Origin: Acidimicrobiales bacterium
Lineage (GTDB): Bacteria; Actinomycetota; Acidimicrobiia; Acidimicrobiales; Poriferisodaliceae
DNA: 6,667 nt
NCBI GenBank assembly: GCA_020631315.1
Contig: JAHDHM010000211.1
Location: forward strand, 1 to 6,667
Reading direction: 5' to 3'
Shown here: positions 1-5,583 of the stretch, one piece after another
How the letters are laid out: every line of letters begins with the position of its first letter
How positions within the stretch are numbered: position 1 is the first letter of the stretch
The notes under the pieces: generated by a model
The model's input: the letters and a program-made list of their open reading frames with translations, nothing else
Told to the model about the DNA's origin: nothing
Database searches by the model: none
Translations under genes and position numbers: made by a program

Positions 1-53
1 AGCGCACCTGCTTTGGGAGCAGGGGGTCGGGAGTTCAAATCTCCCCGTCCCGA
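1..53 (+). tRNA. tRNA-Pro(TGG), 3' part; 5' end outside window
   Basis: Only the 3' two thirds of the gene is present. The anticodon stem CCTGC (7-11) pairs with GCAGG (19-23) around the seven-base loop TTTGGGA, whose central TGG (14-16) reads proline codons CCA/CCN. A five-base variable loop (24-28) precedes the T arm: GGGAG (29-33), loop TTCAAAT (34-40), CTCCC (41-45). The 3' acceptor strand CGTCCCG (46-52) and discriminator A53 end the gene. CCA is not encoded (the next bases are CAG), so it must be added after transcription. The D arm and 5' acceptor strand lie left of the window. No T-rich terminator is visible downstream. Confidence 0.93.
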
Positions 54-125
54 CAGACGAACAGACCGACTGGCCAGCTCAGCGCAGTGGGAACACCGTT
101 CCGAGAAGCGGCCGCAGCGCAGGCG

Positions 126-131
126 TAGTTT
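126..131 (+). promoter_or_regulatory. Candidate -10 box for a leaderless start at 138
   Basis: TAGTTT matches the actinobacterial TANNNT -10 pattern. It ends six bases before the ATG at 138, so transcription would begin at or next to the start codon. This would explain why no Shine-Dalgarno motif precedes that gene. No convincing -35 is seen, as is common in high-GC promoters. Confidence 0.42.
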
Positions 132-137
132 TCGGAC

Positions 138-395
138 ATGTCCACTGATGCGCTGAACCTGCCGAGGCACGGTGTGCTGTCAGCTGTACGCGTGATGTGC
201 GAGCTCGATCGTCACGGCAGTCTCGTCATGCAGCTCGACGGTGGCGAGTGTGAGGTCGCCGTCTCGGGCCTGCTGGCCGCCGACCTGGTCACCATGACCC
301 GGATCCAGGCGGACGACAAGGGCCCGACGGTGTTGGTGGAGCTGTCACGACGCGGGGCCGACTTGGTGCAGCACCTGAGCGGCGCCGACCAGTAG
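138..395 (+). CDS. Hypothetical 85-aa protein
   Basis: I do not recognise this protein. It is a soluble-looking 85-residue product with no signal peptide, membrane segment, metal-binding cluster or catalytic motif. The pattern suggests alternating beta strands (ELDRHGSLVMQLDGG, then ECEVAVSG) followed by an amphipathic helix and a further strand (TVLVELSRRG), so it may be a small alpha/beta domain. The ATG at 138 is chosen because a TANNNT -10 box sits six bases upstream, which fits a leaderless message; no ribosome binding site is present. It lies 85 bp after tRNA-Pro and ends 36 bp from the convergent end of the tandem TetR gene. Codon choice is GC-rich at third positions, like its neighbours, which supports a real gene. 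No function can be assigned. Confidence 0.6.
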   Translation: MSTDALNLPRHGVLSAVRVMCELDRHGSLVMQLDGGECEVAVSGLLAADLVTMTRIQADDKGPTVLVELSRRGADLVQHLSGADQ

Positions 396-431
396 ACGGC
401 CGGCCGATGCGGCGTAGTCCCGAAGCGATGC

Positions 432-1532
432 TCAGCAGGCGTCGGTGAGCAACACCGGACGAAGTGCGCCGAGATGTGCGGCGAGGCCGATCCAGCTGTC
501 TGGGTCGTGATCGCGGGCACCGAAGCGGCCGACGATCGGGCCCGCGATGATCGCTCGGTGCAGCTCGTCGGAGAGGGCCGGTCGCCGCAACCGCCCGGCG
601 GTTCGCATCTCGGCGATCAGTCGTTCGAGGCGCTCCTCGACCGCGCTCGGCTGCGGTGACTTTCGATCGGTCACGTACTCCATGATGCGCGGATGATCGA
701 CCGCCCCCGACACGAACCGACGTTGGAGACGGAACGCCTCGTCGAGATCGCAGCCGGACGGTAGGAGCACGTCCCGAAAGCTGAGCGTCAGCTCGCTGCG
801 GAGTTCCGACATCGTCCGGAACCGATAGAGGCTGCTCATCCCTCGTCCCAGCTGGCGAGCGAGCGAGCGAGCGCTCACGCGTCGACCTGCGGCGAGGAGA
901 TCGGTCGCCGCCGTGTAGGCGGCGAGGTCATCGTCGTCATCGGCTCGCCGGCTGAGCGCCTTGCGCATCAATGAGTGCAGCTCGGGTCCGGTCATCGCTC
1001 TCTCTGGATCGTCTTCGCCGTGAGCTCGACCTTCGGCATCTCGATGGACGTCGACGAGCAATGCGAGATCGGCCACCTCGATCGCAGGAAACCCGGACCC
1101 GGGTTCGAATTGTCGGAGGAATGCGACCGTGGCCACCACGTCGCTCCAGGCCCGGCAGCTGGCGTCCGGCATGAGGCGACCGACGATGTCGTCCGGCCAG
1201 TGTTCGTGACACCTGCTGAGGTCGAAGACGATCGCCGCGTGACACGGACGATCGTCCATGAACGTGGCCAGGTCTGCGAGTGGATCGCTGCCGTGTCGCA
1301 GCGTCGCGTCGAGTCGCTCGAGCGCCAACGCTTCGGCTGCCTGCAGCAGCCCGTCGCGGCCACCGAAGTGTCGGCCGATGGCCCCCACGCTGCTGCCGGT
1401 TCGGCGCGCGATCTGGCGGACCGACGGTGTCCTGCCGAGCTCATGCGTGAGCTCGAACGTGGCGGTGAGAAGTTCTTCGTGGCGGGGCATGCGGGCGCGA
1501 CCGTTCGTCGAGCCGACGGATCCGCCTTCCAC
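432..1532 (-). CDS. Tandem (two-unit) TetR-family transcriptional regulator
   Basis: This is a DNA-binding repressor-type protein of 366 aa, about twice the usual 190-220 aa of TetR proteins, because two TetR units are fused head to tail. Unit 1 has an N-terminal helix-turn-helix at about residues 18-65 (VRQIARRTGSSVGAIGRHFG, then GRDGLL). Unit 2 has a second one at about 203-250 (SARSLARQLG, then MSSLYRFRTMSELRSEL). Each is followed by about 115 residues of helical, presumably ligand or dimer, domain. The aromatic residue usual before RHF in helix 3 is glycine in unit 1 (AIGRHF) but kept in unit 2 (SLYRF). An acidic run (residues 198-202) marks the linker. The start is uncertain: GTG at 1532 gives the full frame, and ATG at 1490 (residue 15) would remove an unstructured leader; neither has a ribosome binding site. 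The gene is divergent from the spondin lipoprotein gene and is its likely regulator (inference). Ligand unknown. Confidence 0.85.
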   Translation of the reverse strand: MEGGSVGSTNGRARMPRHEELLTATFELTHELGRTPSVRQIARRTGSSVGAIGRHFGGRDGLLQAAEALALERLDATLRHGSDPLADLATFMDDRPCHAAIVFDLSRCHEHWPDDIVGRLMPDASCRAWSDVVATVAFLRQFEPGSGFPAIEVADLALLVDVHRDAEGRAHGEDDPERAMTGPELHSLMRKALSRRADDDDDLAAYTAATDLLAAGRRVSARSLARQLGRGMSSLYRFRTMSELRSELTLSFRDVLLPSGCDLDEAFRLQRRFVSGAVDHPRIMEYVTDRKSPQPSAVEERLERLIAEMRTAGRLRRPALSDELHRAIIAGPIVGRFGARDHDPDSWIGLAAHLGALRPVLLTDAC

Positions 1533-1667
1533 CGTCGGGCCGGCGAGTATGGCAGCTCGCTCGAGGGCGAATGGACACGTTCACCGTTTCGACAGCATTG
1601 CGAACAAGCGCGGAACGAGGAGCGAAATCGAAATCGGCGGCGACCGGGGCGGCTTTCCACGCCGAGT

Positions 1668-1692
1668 CCGAACGCAGGGTTCGGGCCCGAAC
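1668..1692. promoter_or_regulatory. Candidate operator: three CCGAAC/GTTCGG half-sites with a 14-bp perfect palindrome
   Basis: CCGAAC (1668-1673) is followed after five bases by GTTCGG (1679-1684), giving one inverted repeat. The same GTTCGG then begins GTTCGGGCCCGAAC (1679-1692), a perfect 14-bp palindrome. The palindrome ends one base before the AGGAGA ribosome binding site (1693-1698) of the lipoprotein gene. Its place in the intergenic region divergent from a TetR-type gene, and its symmetry, make it the best operator candidate in the window. The first pair could also form a 6-bp RNA hairpin in the leader. Binding by the neighbouring regulator is inferred. Confidence 0.5.
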
Positions 1693-1698
1693 AGGAGA
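1693..1698 (+). promoter_or_regulatory. Shine-Dalgarno site that fixes the lipoprotein start
   Basis: AGGAGA lies seven bases before the ATG at 1706. It is the clearest ribosome binding site in the window. It decides against the longer in-frame ATG at 1571, whose extra 45 residues look like translated intergenic DNA. Confidence 0.8.
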
Positions 1699-1705
1699 GA
1701 CACCG

Positions 1706-3202
1706 ATGCCGAACCCCATGTCCGACCGGGCGGAAGACCCTCAGGAGGGTCTTGTCGCGACGTCGACCACCAGCCGTTTCAAGATGCTCAGCTGGCGCAC
1801 CTTCGCGGTCGCCGCCGGCCTCAGCCTCGTCGCCGTTGCGTGCGGCGACAGTGACGACGGCGCCGCGCAGGCGTCCGACACCACGGTCGCCGAGGCCGTC
1901 GAGGACGACATGGCCGAGGACGAGATGGCTGACGAGGACATGGCTGAGGACGACATGGCCGAGGACGACATGTCGGAAGACGACGACATGTCCGACGACA
2001 TGGACGAGATGTCGATGGAGCCCGTGCGCTTCACCGTCACGGTCGAGAACATCTCGAACGAGGTCGGCGACGTGCGCCGCGCCGTCGTGTTCAACACCCC
2101 CGACGGCGCCGACGCCCCCGGCCCCGTGCTGCCCGGTGGCTCCTACTCCGCCGTGATCGCCGCCTCGCCCGGTGAGCGCCTCAGCTTCGCCACCATGTTC
2201 GTCCAGTCCAACGACTGGATCATCGCCAACGGCGACGAGGGCATCGAGCTCTACGACGCCGACGGCAACCCGATCTCGGGTGACATCACCGGTCAGCTGC
2301 TCGTCCTCGACGCCGGCACCGAGATCGACCAGACCCCCGGCGAGGGCGCCGACCAGGCACCGCGCCAGGCCGGCCCGGACACCGGTGCCGACGATCCGGA
2401 TCCGACCGTCCGGGTGCTCGACCGTGACGCCGCTGACTACGTGCAGGTCAGCGTGACGCCGGCCGCCACCGCCGGCTACTTCGACCTCGTCATCACCAAC
2501 GTCAGCGAGAACGCATCGGTGCCGACGCCGATCGCTCCGGGCGTCGCCGTGGTCCACGAGAACGCCAACCCGCTGTTCACCATCGGCGAGGGCGACTTCG
2601 GTCAGGGCCTCGAGGCCGTCGCCGAGGACGGCGATCCGTCCGAGCTGATCGCCTCACTCGAGGACGTCGCTGCGGTCCCGACGCCGATCGCTCCGGTCGC
2701 CGCGGTGATCCATCACGACCCGACCAACCCGATCTTCGAGTCGGGTGGTGAGTTCAAGGCCGACGGTCTCGAAGCGCTCGCCGAGGACGGTGGCCCCGGT
2801 GGCCTCGTCGAGTCGGTCGGTGCCATCGCCGCTGCCGTGCCCAACGGTGAGTCCGAAGCCGGTCCCGCCTTCCCGGGTCAGAGCTACACGCTCGAGTTCG
2901 ACGCCGTCGAAGGCGACCGCCTGAGCCTGGCGTTCATGCTCGTGCAGTCGAACGACTGGTTCTTCGGCATCGACAGCCTCGACCTCTACGCCGACGGCGA
3001 GGCCCTCGGTGGCGACATCTCCGACTGGGTCAGCGTCTACGACGCCGGTACCGAGGCCGACCAGACCCCTGGCGTCGGCGCCGACCAGGCCCCACGCCAG
3101 GCCGGCCCGAACACCGGTGACGCCGACGAGGACACCACCGTCCGGATCATCGACACCAACGACGGCCTGGTCCGGGTGACCATCTCGGCCGAGATGGGCT
3201 GA
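1706..3202 (+). CDS. Secreted lipoprotein with two spondin-type domains and a D/E/M-rich linker
   Basis: The product is a 498-aa exported protein. Residues 24-45 form a signal peptide (basic n-region, FAVAAGLSLVAVA) ending at Cys46, a lipobox-like cysteine, so it is probably lipid-anchored outside the membrane. Residues 67-104 are a low-complexity Asp/Glu/Met linker built on D-M-A-E-D units. Residues about 107-252 and 258-495 are two copies of a spondin-N-like domain. They share VQSNDW (166-171, 413-418), DAGTE (202-206, 446-450) and QAPRQAGP (217-224, 461-468). The second copy has an insertion that is itself duplicated: residues 272-323 and 324-376, each starting VPTPIAP and containing GLEA-AEDG. 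Bacterial spondin-domain proteins are mostly uncharacterised; the eukaryotic F-spondin domain is a beta-sandwich of extracellular-matrix proteins. A surface adhesion or binding role is only inference. The start is set by AGGAGA seven bases upstream. A strong hairpin follows the stop. Confidence 0.85.
   Translation: MPNPMSDRAEDPQEGLVATSTTSRFKMLSWRTFAVAAGLSLVAVACGDSDDGAAQASDTTVAEAVEDDMAEDEMADEDMAEDDMAEDDMSEDDDMSDDMDEMSMEPVRFTVTVENISNEVGDVRRAVVFNTPDGADAPGPVLPGGSYSAVIAASPGERLSFATMFVQSNDWIIANGDEGIELYDADGNPISGDITGQLLVLDAGTEIDQTPGEGADQAPRQAGPDTGADDPDPTVRVLDRDAADYVQVSVTPAATAGYFDLVITNVSENASVPTPIAPGVAVVHENANPLFTIGEGDFGQGLEAVAEDGDPSELIASLEDVAAVPTPIAPVAAVIHHDPTNPIFESGGEFKADGLEALAEDGGPGGLVESVGAIAAAVPNGESEAGPAFPGQSYTLEFDAVEGDRLSLAFMLVQSNDWFFGIDSLDLYADGEALGGDISDWVSVYDAGTEADQTPGVGADQAPRQAGPNTGDADEDTTVRIIDTNDGLVRVTISAEMG
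1901..2019 (+). repeat. In-frame acidic minisatellite in the lipoprotein linker
   Basis: Degenerate 15-bp units of the type GAC GAC ATG GCC GAG repeat through this stretch, giving D-D-M-A-E-D peptides. GAGGACGACATG recurs exactly at 1901 and 1961. Every unit keeps the reading frame. The array probably expands and contracts by slippage and acts as a flexible, negatively charged spacer between the lipid anchor and the first spondin domain. Confidence 0.7.
2522..2833 (+). repeat. 156-bp internal duplication (52 codons) in the lipoprotein gene
   Basis: An identical 19-base block, CCGACGCCGATCGCTCCGG, occurs at 2522-2540 and 2678-2696, exactly 156 bp (52 codons) apart. The encoded segments (residues 272-323 and 324-376) align along their whole length. 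The perfect DNA identity at the head, against diverged tails, suggests partial gene conversion or a fairly recent tandem duplication. Confidence 0.75.
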
Positions 3203-3233
3203 TCCTGCGCGCTGTCTGGTCTGACAGAGGCCT

Positions 3234-3278
3234 CCGGGTCGGGCGGCAGGTGATCCCGCACACCGCCGCCCGGTTCGG
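3234..3278 (+). terminator. Strong GC hairpin after the lipoprotein gene, without a T-tract
   Basis: CGGGCGGC (3240-3247) pairs perfectly with GCCGCCCG (3265-3272). Inside, after a one-base bulge, GGTG (3249-3252) pairs with CACC (3261-3264) around an eight-base loop. Outside, six more pairs including G.T wobbles extend the stem to 3234/3278. It starts about 30 bases after the stop codon. There is no T-run, so it is either a high-GC terminator or a 3'-end stabiliser. Confidence 0.5.
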
Positions 3279-3451
3279 TTGATCGCCCGGTCGTGTCCGT
3301 CGTCGGCTCAGCCGCACGGGTCGACGACACGACATCGGCCGGACGAGACGAGGCGCCGTGCCGGGAGCACGACGGCGACCGCGGAAGATTCGCGGAACGC
3401 CGGAGTGTTTCCTGGTGCGGCGCCTTCCGGCGTCCGACAATGGAAGAAGTC

Positions 3452-4132
3452 ATGAGTGCACACGTCCTGGTCGTCGACGACGAACCCACCGTTCGGTCCG
3501 TGGTGGCCGAATACCTGAGGGCCGACGGCGCCCGGGTCACCGAAGCAGGTGACGGCCGAGCTGCCCTCGAGGTCGTCGCCAACGACCGTCCCGACGTCGT
3601 CGTGCTCGACGTGATGCTCCCCGAGATCGACGGGTTCGAGGTCCTCTCCTCGATCCGCAAGGTCGGCGAGATCCCCGTGATCATGCTGACCGCCCGAGTC
3701 GGCGAAGCAGATCGAGTGGCCGGCCTCGACCTCGGCGCCGACGACTACGTCGTCAAGCCGTTCTCACCCAAGGAGTTGGCCGCACGAGTGCGGTCGATCC
3801 TGCGGCGCACCCGTCAGCAGACCGGTGGTGACGTGATCGACCACGGCCGCATCGTCATCGACGAGCGGTCTCGATCGGTCACCGTCGACGGCGACGCCGT
3901 CGAGACCACACCCCGCGAGTTCGAACTGCTCGTGCACTTCGCTCGCAACCCGGGGCGGGCGTTCTCCCGGGCGGAGCTGCTGGAGGCGGTCTGGAAGTCC
4001 TCTGCCGAGTGGCAGGACCCGTCGACCGTCACCGTCCACGTGCGGCGCCTCCGCCGTCACCTGGAACCCGACCCAGATCAACCACGACATCTGCTGACCG
4101 TGTGGGGCGTCGGCTACAGGTTCGAAGCATGA
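3452..4132 (+). CDS. OmpR/PhoB-family response regulator
   Basis: This is a 226-aa two-component response regulator. The receiver domain (about residues 4-115) has the acidic pair D9-D10, the phospho-acceptor D53 (VLDVMLPEIDGFEV), the switch T80 and the conserved K102 (YVVKPFSPKEL). A short linker leads to a winged-helix DNA-binding domain (about 130-225) with TPREFELL, a TVTVHVRRLRRHL recognition helix and the closing VWGVGYRF typical of the OmpR/PhoB class. All key residues are present, so it should be active. The start at 3452 follows a weak GGAAG motif (3442-3446); it begins exactly where the receiver fold should, and the upstream in-frame extension to 3293 has no receiver-like content. 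An ATG at 3440 is possible. The gene overlaps the kinase gene by ATGA, so the two are translationally coupled. Target genes are not evident from the sequence. Confidence 0.95.
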   Translation: MSAHVLVVDDEPTVRSVVAEYLRADGARVTEAGDGRAALEVVANDRPDVVVLDVMLPEIDGFEVLSSIRKVGEIPVIMLTARVGEADRVAGLDLGADDYVVKPFSPKELAARVRSILRRTRQQTGGDVIDHGRIVIDERSRSVTVDGDAVETTPREFELLVHFARNPGRAFSRAELLEAVWKSSAEWQDPSTVTVHVRRLRRHLEPDPDQPRHLLTVWGVGYRFEA

Positions 4133-5184
4133 ACACCTCCGTCCGCCGGCTCGTACTGTCCGGCTCCGTCGCCGCCATCGCCACCGCACTGGCCGCCACC
4201 TTCATCGCCGCCGAGGCGATGTGGCTCTCGGGTTCCGAACGGAACCTGATGCTCGCCGTGCTGCTCGGCGCCTTCGGGCTCGCCGTCATCGTCGCCCAGC
4301 TGATGACCAGCAAGCTGATCGACGACCTCGACCAGCTGTCCGACGCAGCGCAACAGGTCGCCTCAGGCGACCTCACCTCGCGCTCGGGCGTCGAGCGACG
4401 TGACGAGGTCGGCGCCGTCGCCGGCGCGTTCGACGACATGGTCGCCCGCCTCGAGATGTCCGAACGACGACGCACCGCCGAGGAAGCCGAGCGACGCCTC
4501 CTCATCGCCTCGGTCGGCCACGACCTGCGCACTCCGATCGCGGCGATCAAGGCCGCCACCGAGGCCATCGCCGACGGCGTCGCCCCAGACCCGCAGCGGT
4601 ACCTCGCCTCGATCCAGCGCGACGTCGATCACCTGGGGCGTCTGACCGAAGACCTGTTCATGGTCGCCCAGCTCGACGCCGGCCGCTTCGAAGCCGGCCG
4701 CGACCTGATCGACGTGCTCGAGATCGCCGACGAGGCGGCCGAGGCCCTGCTGCCTGCAGCGGCCGCGAGCGGTGTGGACATCGTGTTCGACGTGCCCGAC
4801 GGCGGCGTCGATGGTCGAGTCCGAGGCACCGCCCACGACCTGGCCCGAGTCATCCGCAACCTGCTCGACAACGCCGTGCGTCACGCCCCCAGCGAGGTGC
4901 GAGTCGAGCTGTCCGACGACGGCGAGCACGTGTCGGTCAAGGTGCTCGACGACGGCCCCGGCTTCCCACAGGAGTTCGTCTCCCGGGCCATGGAGCCCTT
5001 CGCCCGTGCTGACGAGAGCCGAGACCGCGCACGCGGGGGAGCGGGGCTCGGTCTCGCCATCGCCAAGGGCCTCCTCGACGCACACGGCGGTGAGCTGGCC
5101 ATCGAACCCGGTCCCGGCGGCAACGTCACGATGCGAGTCCCCCTCGCGAAGCGTCGCCCCGTCGCAGCACCCGCCAACGCCTGA
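4129..5184 (+). CDS. Membrane sensor histidine kinase with very short external loop
   Basis: This 351-aa kinase is the partner of the response regulator just upstream. Two transmembrane helices (about residues 8-30 and 39-58) are separated by only about eight to ten residues (MWLSGSERN). A HAMP linker follows (about 59-112), then the HisKA dimerisation helix with H131 in VGHDLRTPIAAI, and the HATPase domain. That domain shows the N box (N244, N248 in RNLLDNAVRHA), the G1 box (DDGPGF, 274-279) and the G2 box (GGAGLGLAI, 303-311). All catalytic elements are intact. The ATG overlaps the stop of the regulator gene (ATGA at 4129-4132); the longer frame back to 4009 lies inside the regulator gene and is rejected. 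With almost no extracytoplasmic domain, the signal is probably sensed in the membrane or through a partner protein (inference). The last ten residues are an Ala/Pro-rich tail. Confidence 0.94.
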   Translation: MNTSVRRLVLSGSVAAIATALAATFIAAEAMWLSGSERNLMLAVLLGAFGLAVIVAQLMTSKLIDDLDQLSDAAQQVASGDLTSRSGVERRDEVGAVAGAFDDMVARLEMSERRRTAEEAERRLLIASVGHDLRTPIAAIKAATEAIADGVAPDPQRYLASIQRDVDHLGRLTEDLFMVAQLDAGRFEAGRDLIDVLEIADEAAEALLPAAAASGVDIVFDVPDGGVDGRVRGTAHDLARVIRNLLDNAVRHAPSEVRVELSDDGEHVSVKVLDDGPGFPQEFVSRAMEPFARADESRDRARGGAGLGLAIAKGLLDAHGGELAIEPGPGGNVTMRVPLAKRRPVAAPANA

Positions 5185-5262
5185 ACGGTCACCGTCCGGC
5201 GAGATCAGTCGCCCCGAAAGCCGCAGCGCTCCCGGAAGCGCCGGGTACAGTGGGCGCCTCCT
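5185..5262 (+). other. Kinase-to-tRNA spacer with weak hairpins
   Basis: Three short hairpins lie in tandem: ACGG/CCGT (5185-5195), GGCGA/TCGCC (5198-5213) and GCGCT/AGCGC (5226-5241). None is followed by a T-tract, so none is called a terminator with confidence. They may help end the two-component transcript before the tRNA promoter. Confidence 0.3.
5246..5251 (+). promoter_or_regulatory. Candidate -10 box for tRNA-Gly
   Basis: TACAGT fits TANNNT and ends 11 bases before the mature 5' end of tRNA-Gly, leaving a short leader of about four to five bases for RNase P to remove. No clear -35 hexamer is seen. Confidence 0.45.
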
Positions 5263-5334
5263 GCGGGTGTAGTTCAATGGCTAGAACCTCAGCCTTCCAA
5301 GCTGATGATGCGAGTTCGATTCTCGTCACCCGCT
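5263..5334 (+). tRNA. tRNA-Gly(TCC)
   Basis: This is a complete cloverleaf. The acceptor GCGGGTG (5263-5269) pairs with CACCCGC (5327-5333), and the discriminator is T5334. A D arm with GTTC/GAAC lies at about 5272-5286. The anticodon stem TCAGC/GCTGA (5289-5293, 5301-5305) encloses CTTCCAA, with TCC (5296-5298) reading GGA/GGG. The T arm is GCGAG, TTCGATT, CTCGT (5310-5326) with one G.T wobble. CCA is not encoded. The palindromic repeat array begins seven bases after the gene, so the primary transcript may run into it. A tRNA-Gly upstream of tig matches an arrangement I recall from actinobacteria. Confidence 0.96.
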
Positions 5335-5340
5335 CGTTAT

Positions 5341-5458
5341 CTTCGCAGCGGCCTCGCGCCACTTCGTGGCCCTCACCTCGCTGAGTCTTCGCAGCGGCCT
5401 CGCGCCACTTCGTGGCCCTCACCTCGCTGAGTCTTCGCAGCGGCCTCGCGCCACCTTC
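5341..5458 (+). repeat. Left array of the 46-bp-period palindromic repeat (two full copies and one truncated)
   Basis: A 42-nt unit beginning TCGCAGCGGCCTCGCGCCAC occurs at 5343-5384 and 5389-5430, and its first 20 bases recur at 5435-5454 before the match breaks. Units are spaced exactly 46 bp with a GTCT linker. Copies 1 and 2 are identical. Each can fold: outer stem CAGCG/CGCTG, inner stem GCGCCAC/GTGGCCC around TTC with one C-C mismatch. The third copy is cut at the palindrome's centre. The direct orientation and lack of unique spacers rule out CRISPR. The array resembles bacterial REP-type extragenic palindromic repeats. Confidence 0.85.
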
Positions 5459-5476
5459 GGGACACCGTCGGTGTGC

Positions 5477-5527
5477 TGAACAACTGTTCATCACCGTTCG
5501 TGGTGGCATGGCTCGCATTCGCCACCA
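5477..5527 (+). repeat. Two inverted repeats between the left array and the first sRNA-like element
   Basis: TGAAC/GTTCA (5477-5481, 5486-5490) around AACT is followed by TGGTGGC (5501-5507) and its exact complement GCCACCA (5521-5527) with a 13-base loop. No T-tract follows either. They have no counterpart before the second element. Their role is unknown; they could end a tRNA-Gly read-through transcript or be a binding site. Confidence 0.45.
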
Positions 5528-5583
5528 GCTGTGAATCTCGAACTCAAAGATGAATGAACGCTCAAGCTGAGCCTGTGGCGAAC

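Noticed and set aside
1571..1705. N-terminal extension of the lipoprotein to ATG 1571
   Set aside because: It has no ribosome binding site, would put 75 residues before the signal-peptide core, and runs through the candidate operator. AGGAGA before 1706 decides the start.
975..2156. A 393-residue open frame on the plus strand
   Set aside because: It is antisense to the TetR gene and then out of frame in the lipoprotein gene, ending in an Arg/Pro/Thr-rich low-complexity tail typical of shadow frames.
992..2557. A 521-residue open frame on the minus strand
   Set aside because: It overlaps both the TetR gene and the lipoprotein gene, spans the divergent promoter region, and gives a low-complexity Gly/Val/Asp-rich then Arg/Ser-rich product. 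It is a GC-rich shadow frame.
3293..3451. N-terminal extension of the response regulator to 3293
   Set aside because: Receiver domains begin within a few residues of the first beta strand (HVLVVDDE). The extra 53 residues show no domain and lie just after the hairpin terminator region.
5185..5241. Intrinsic terminator after the histidine kinase
   Set aside because: Short hairpins exist but no T-tract follows any of them, so they are listed only as weak structure.
5341..5458. A short CRISPR-like array
   Set aside because: The 42-nt units are separated by a constant 4-base linker, not by unique spacers of about 30 bases, and no cas gene is nearby.
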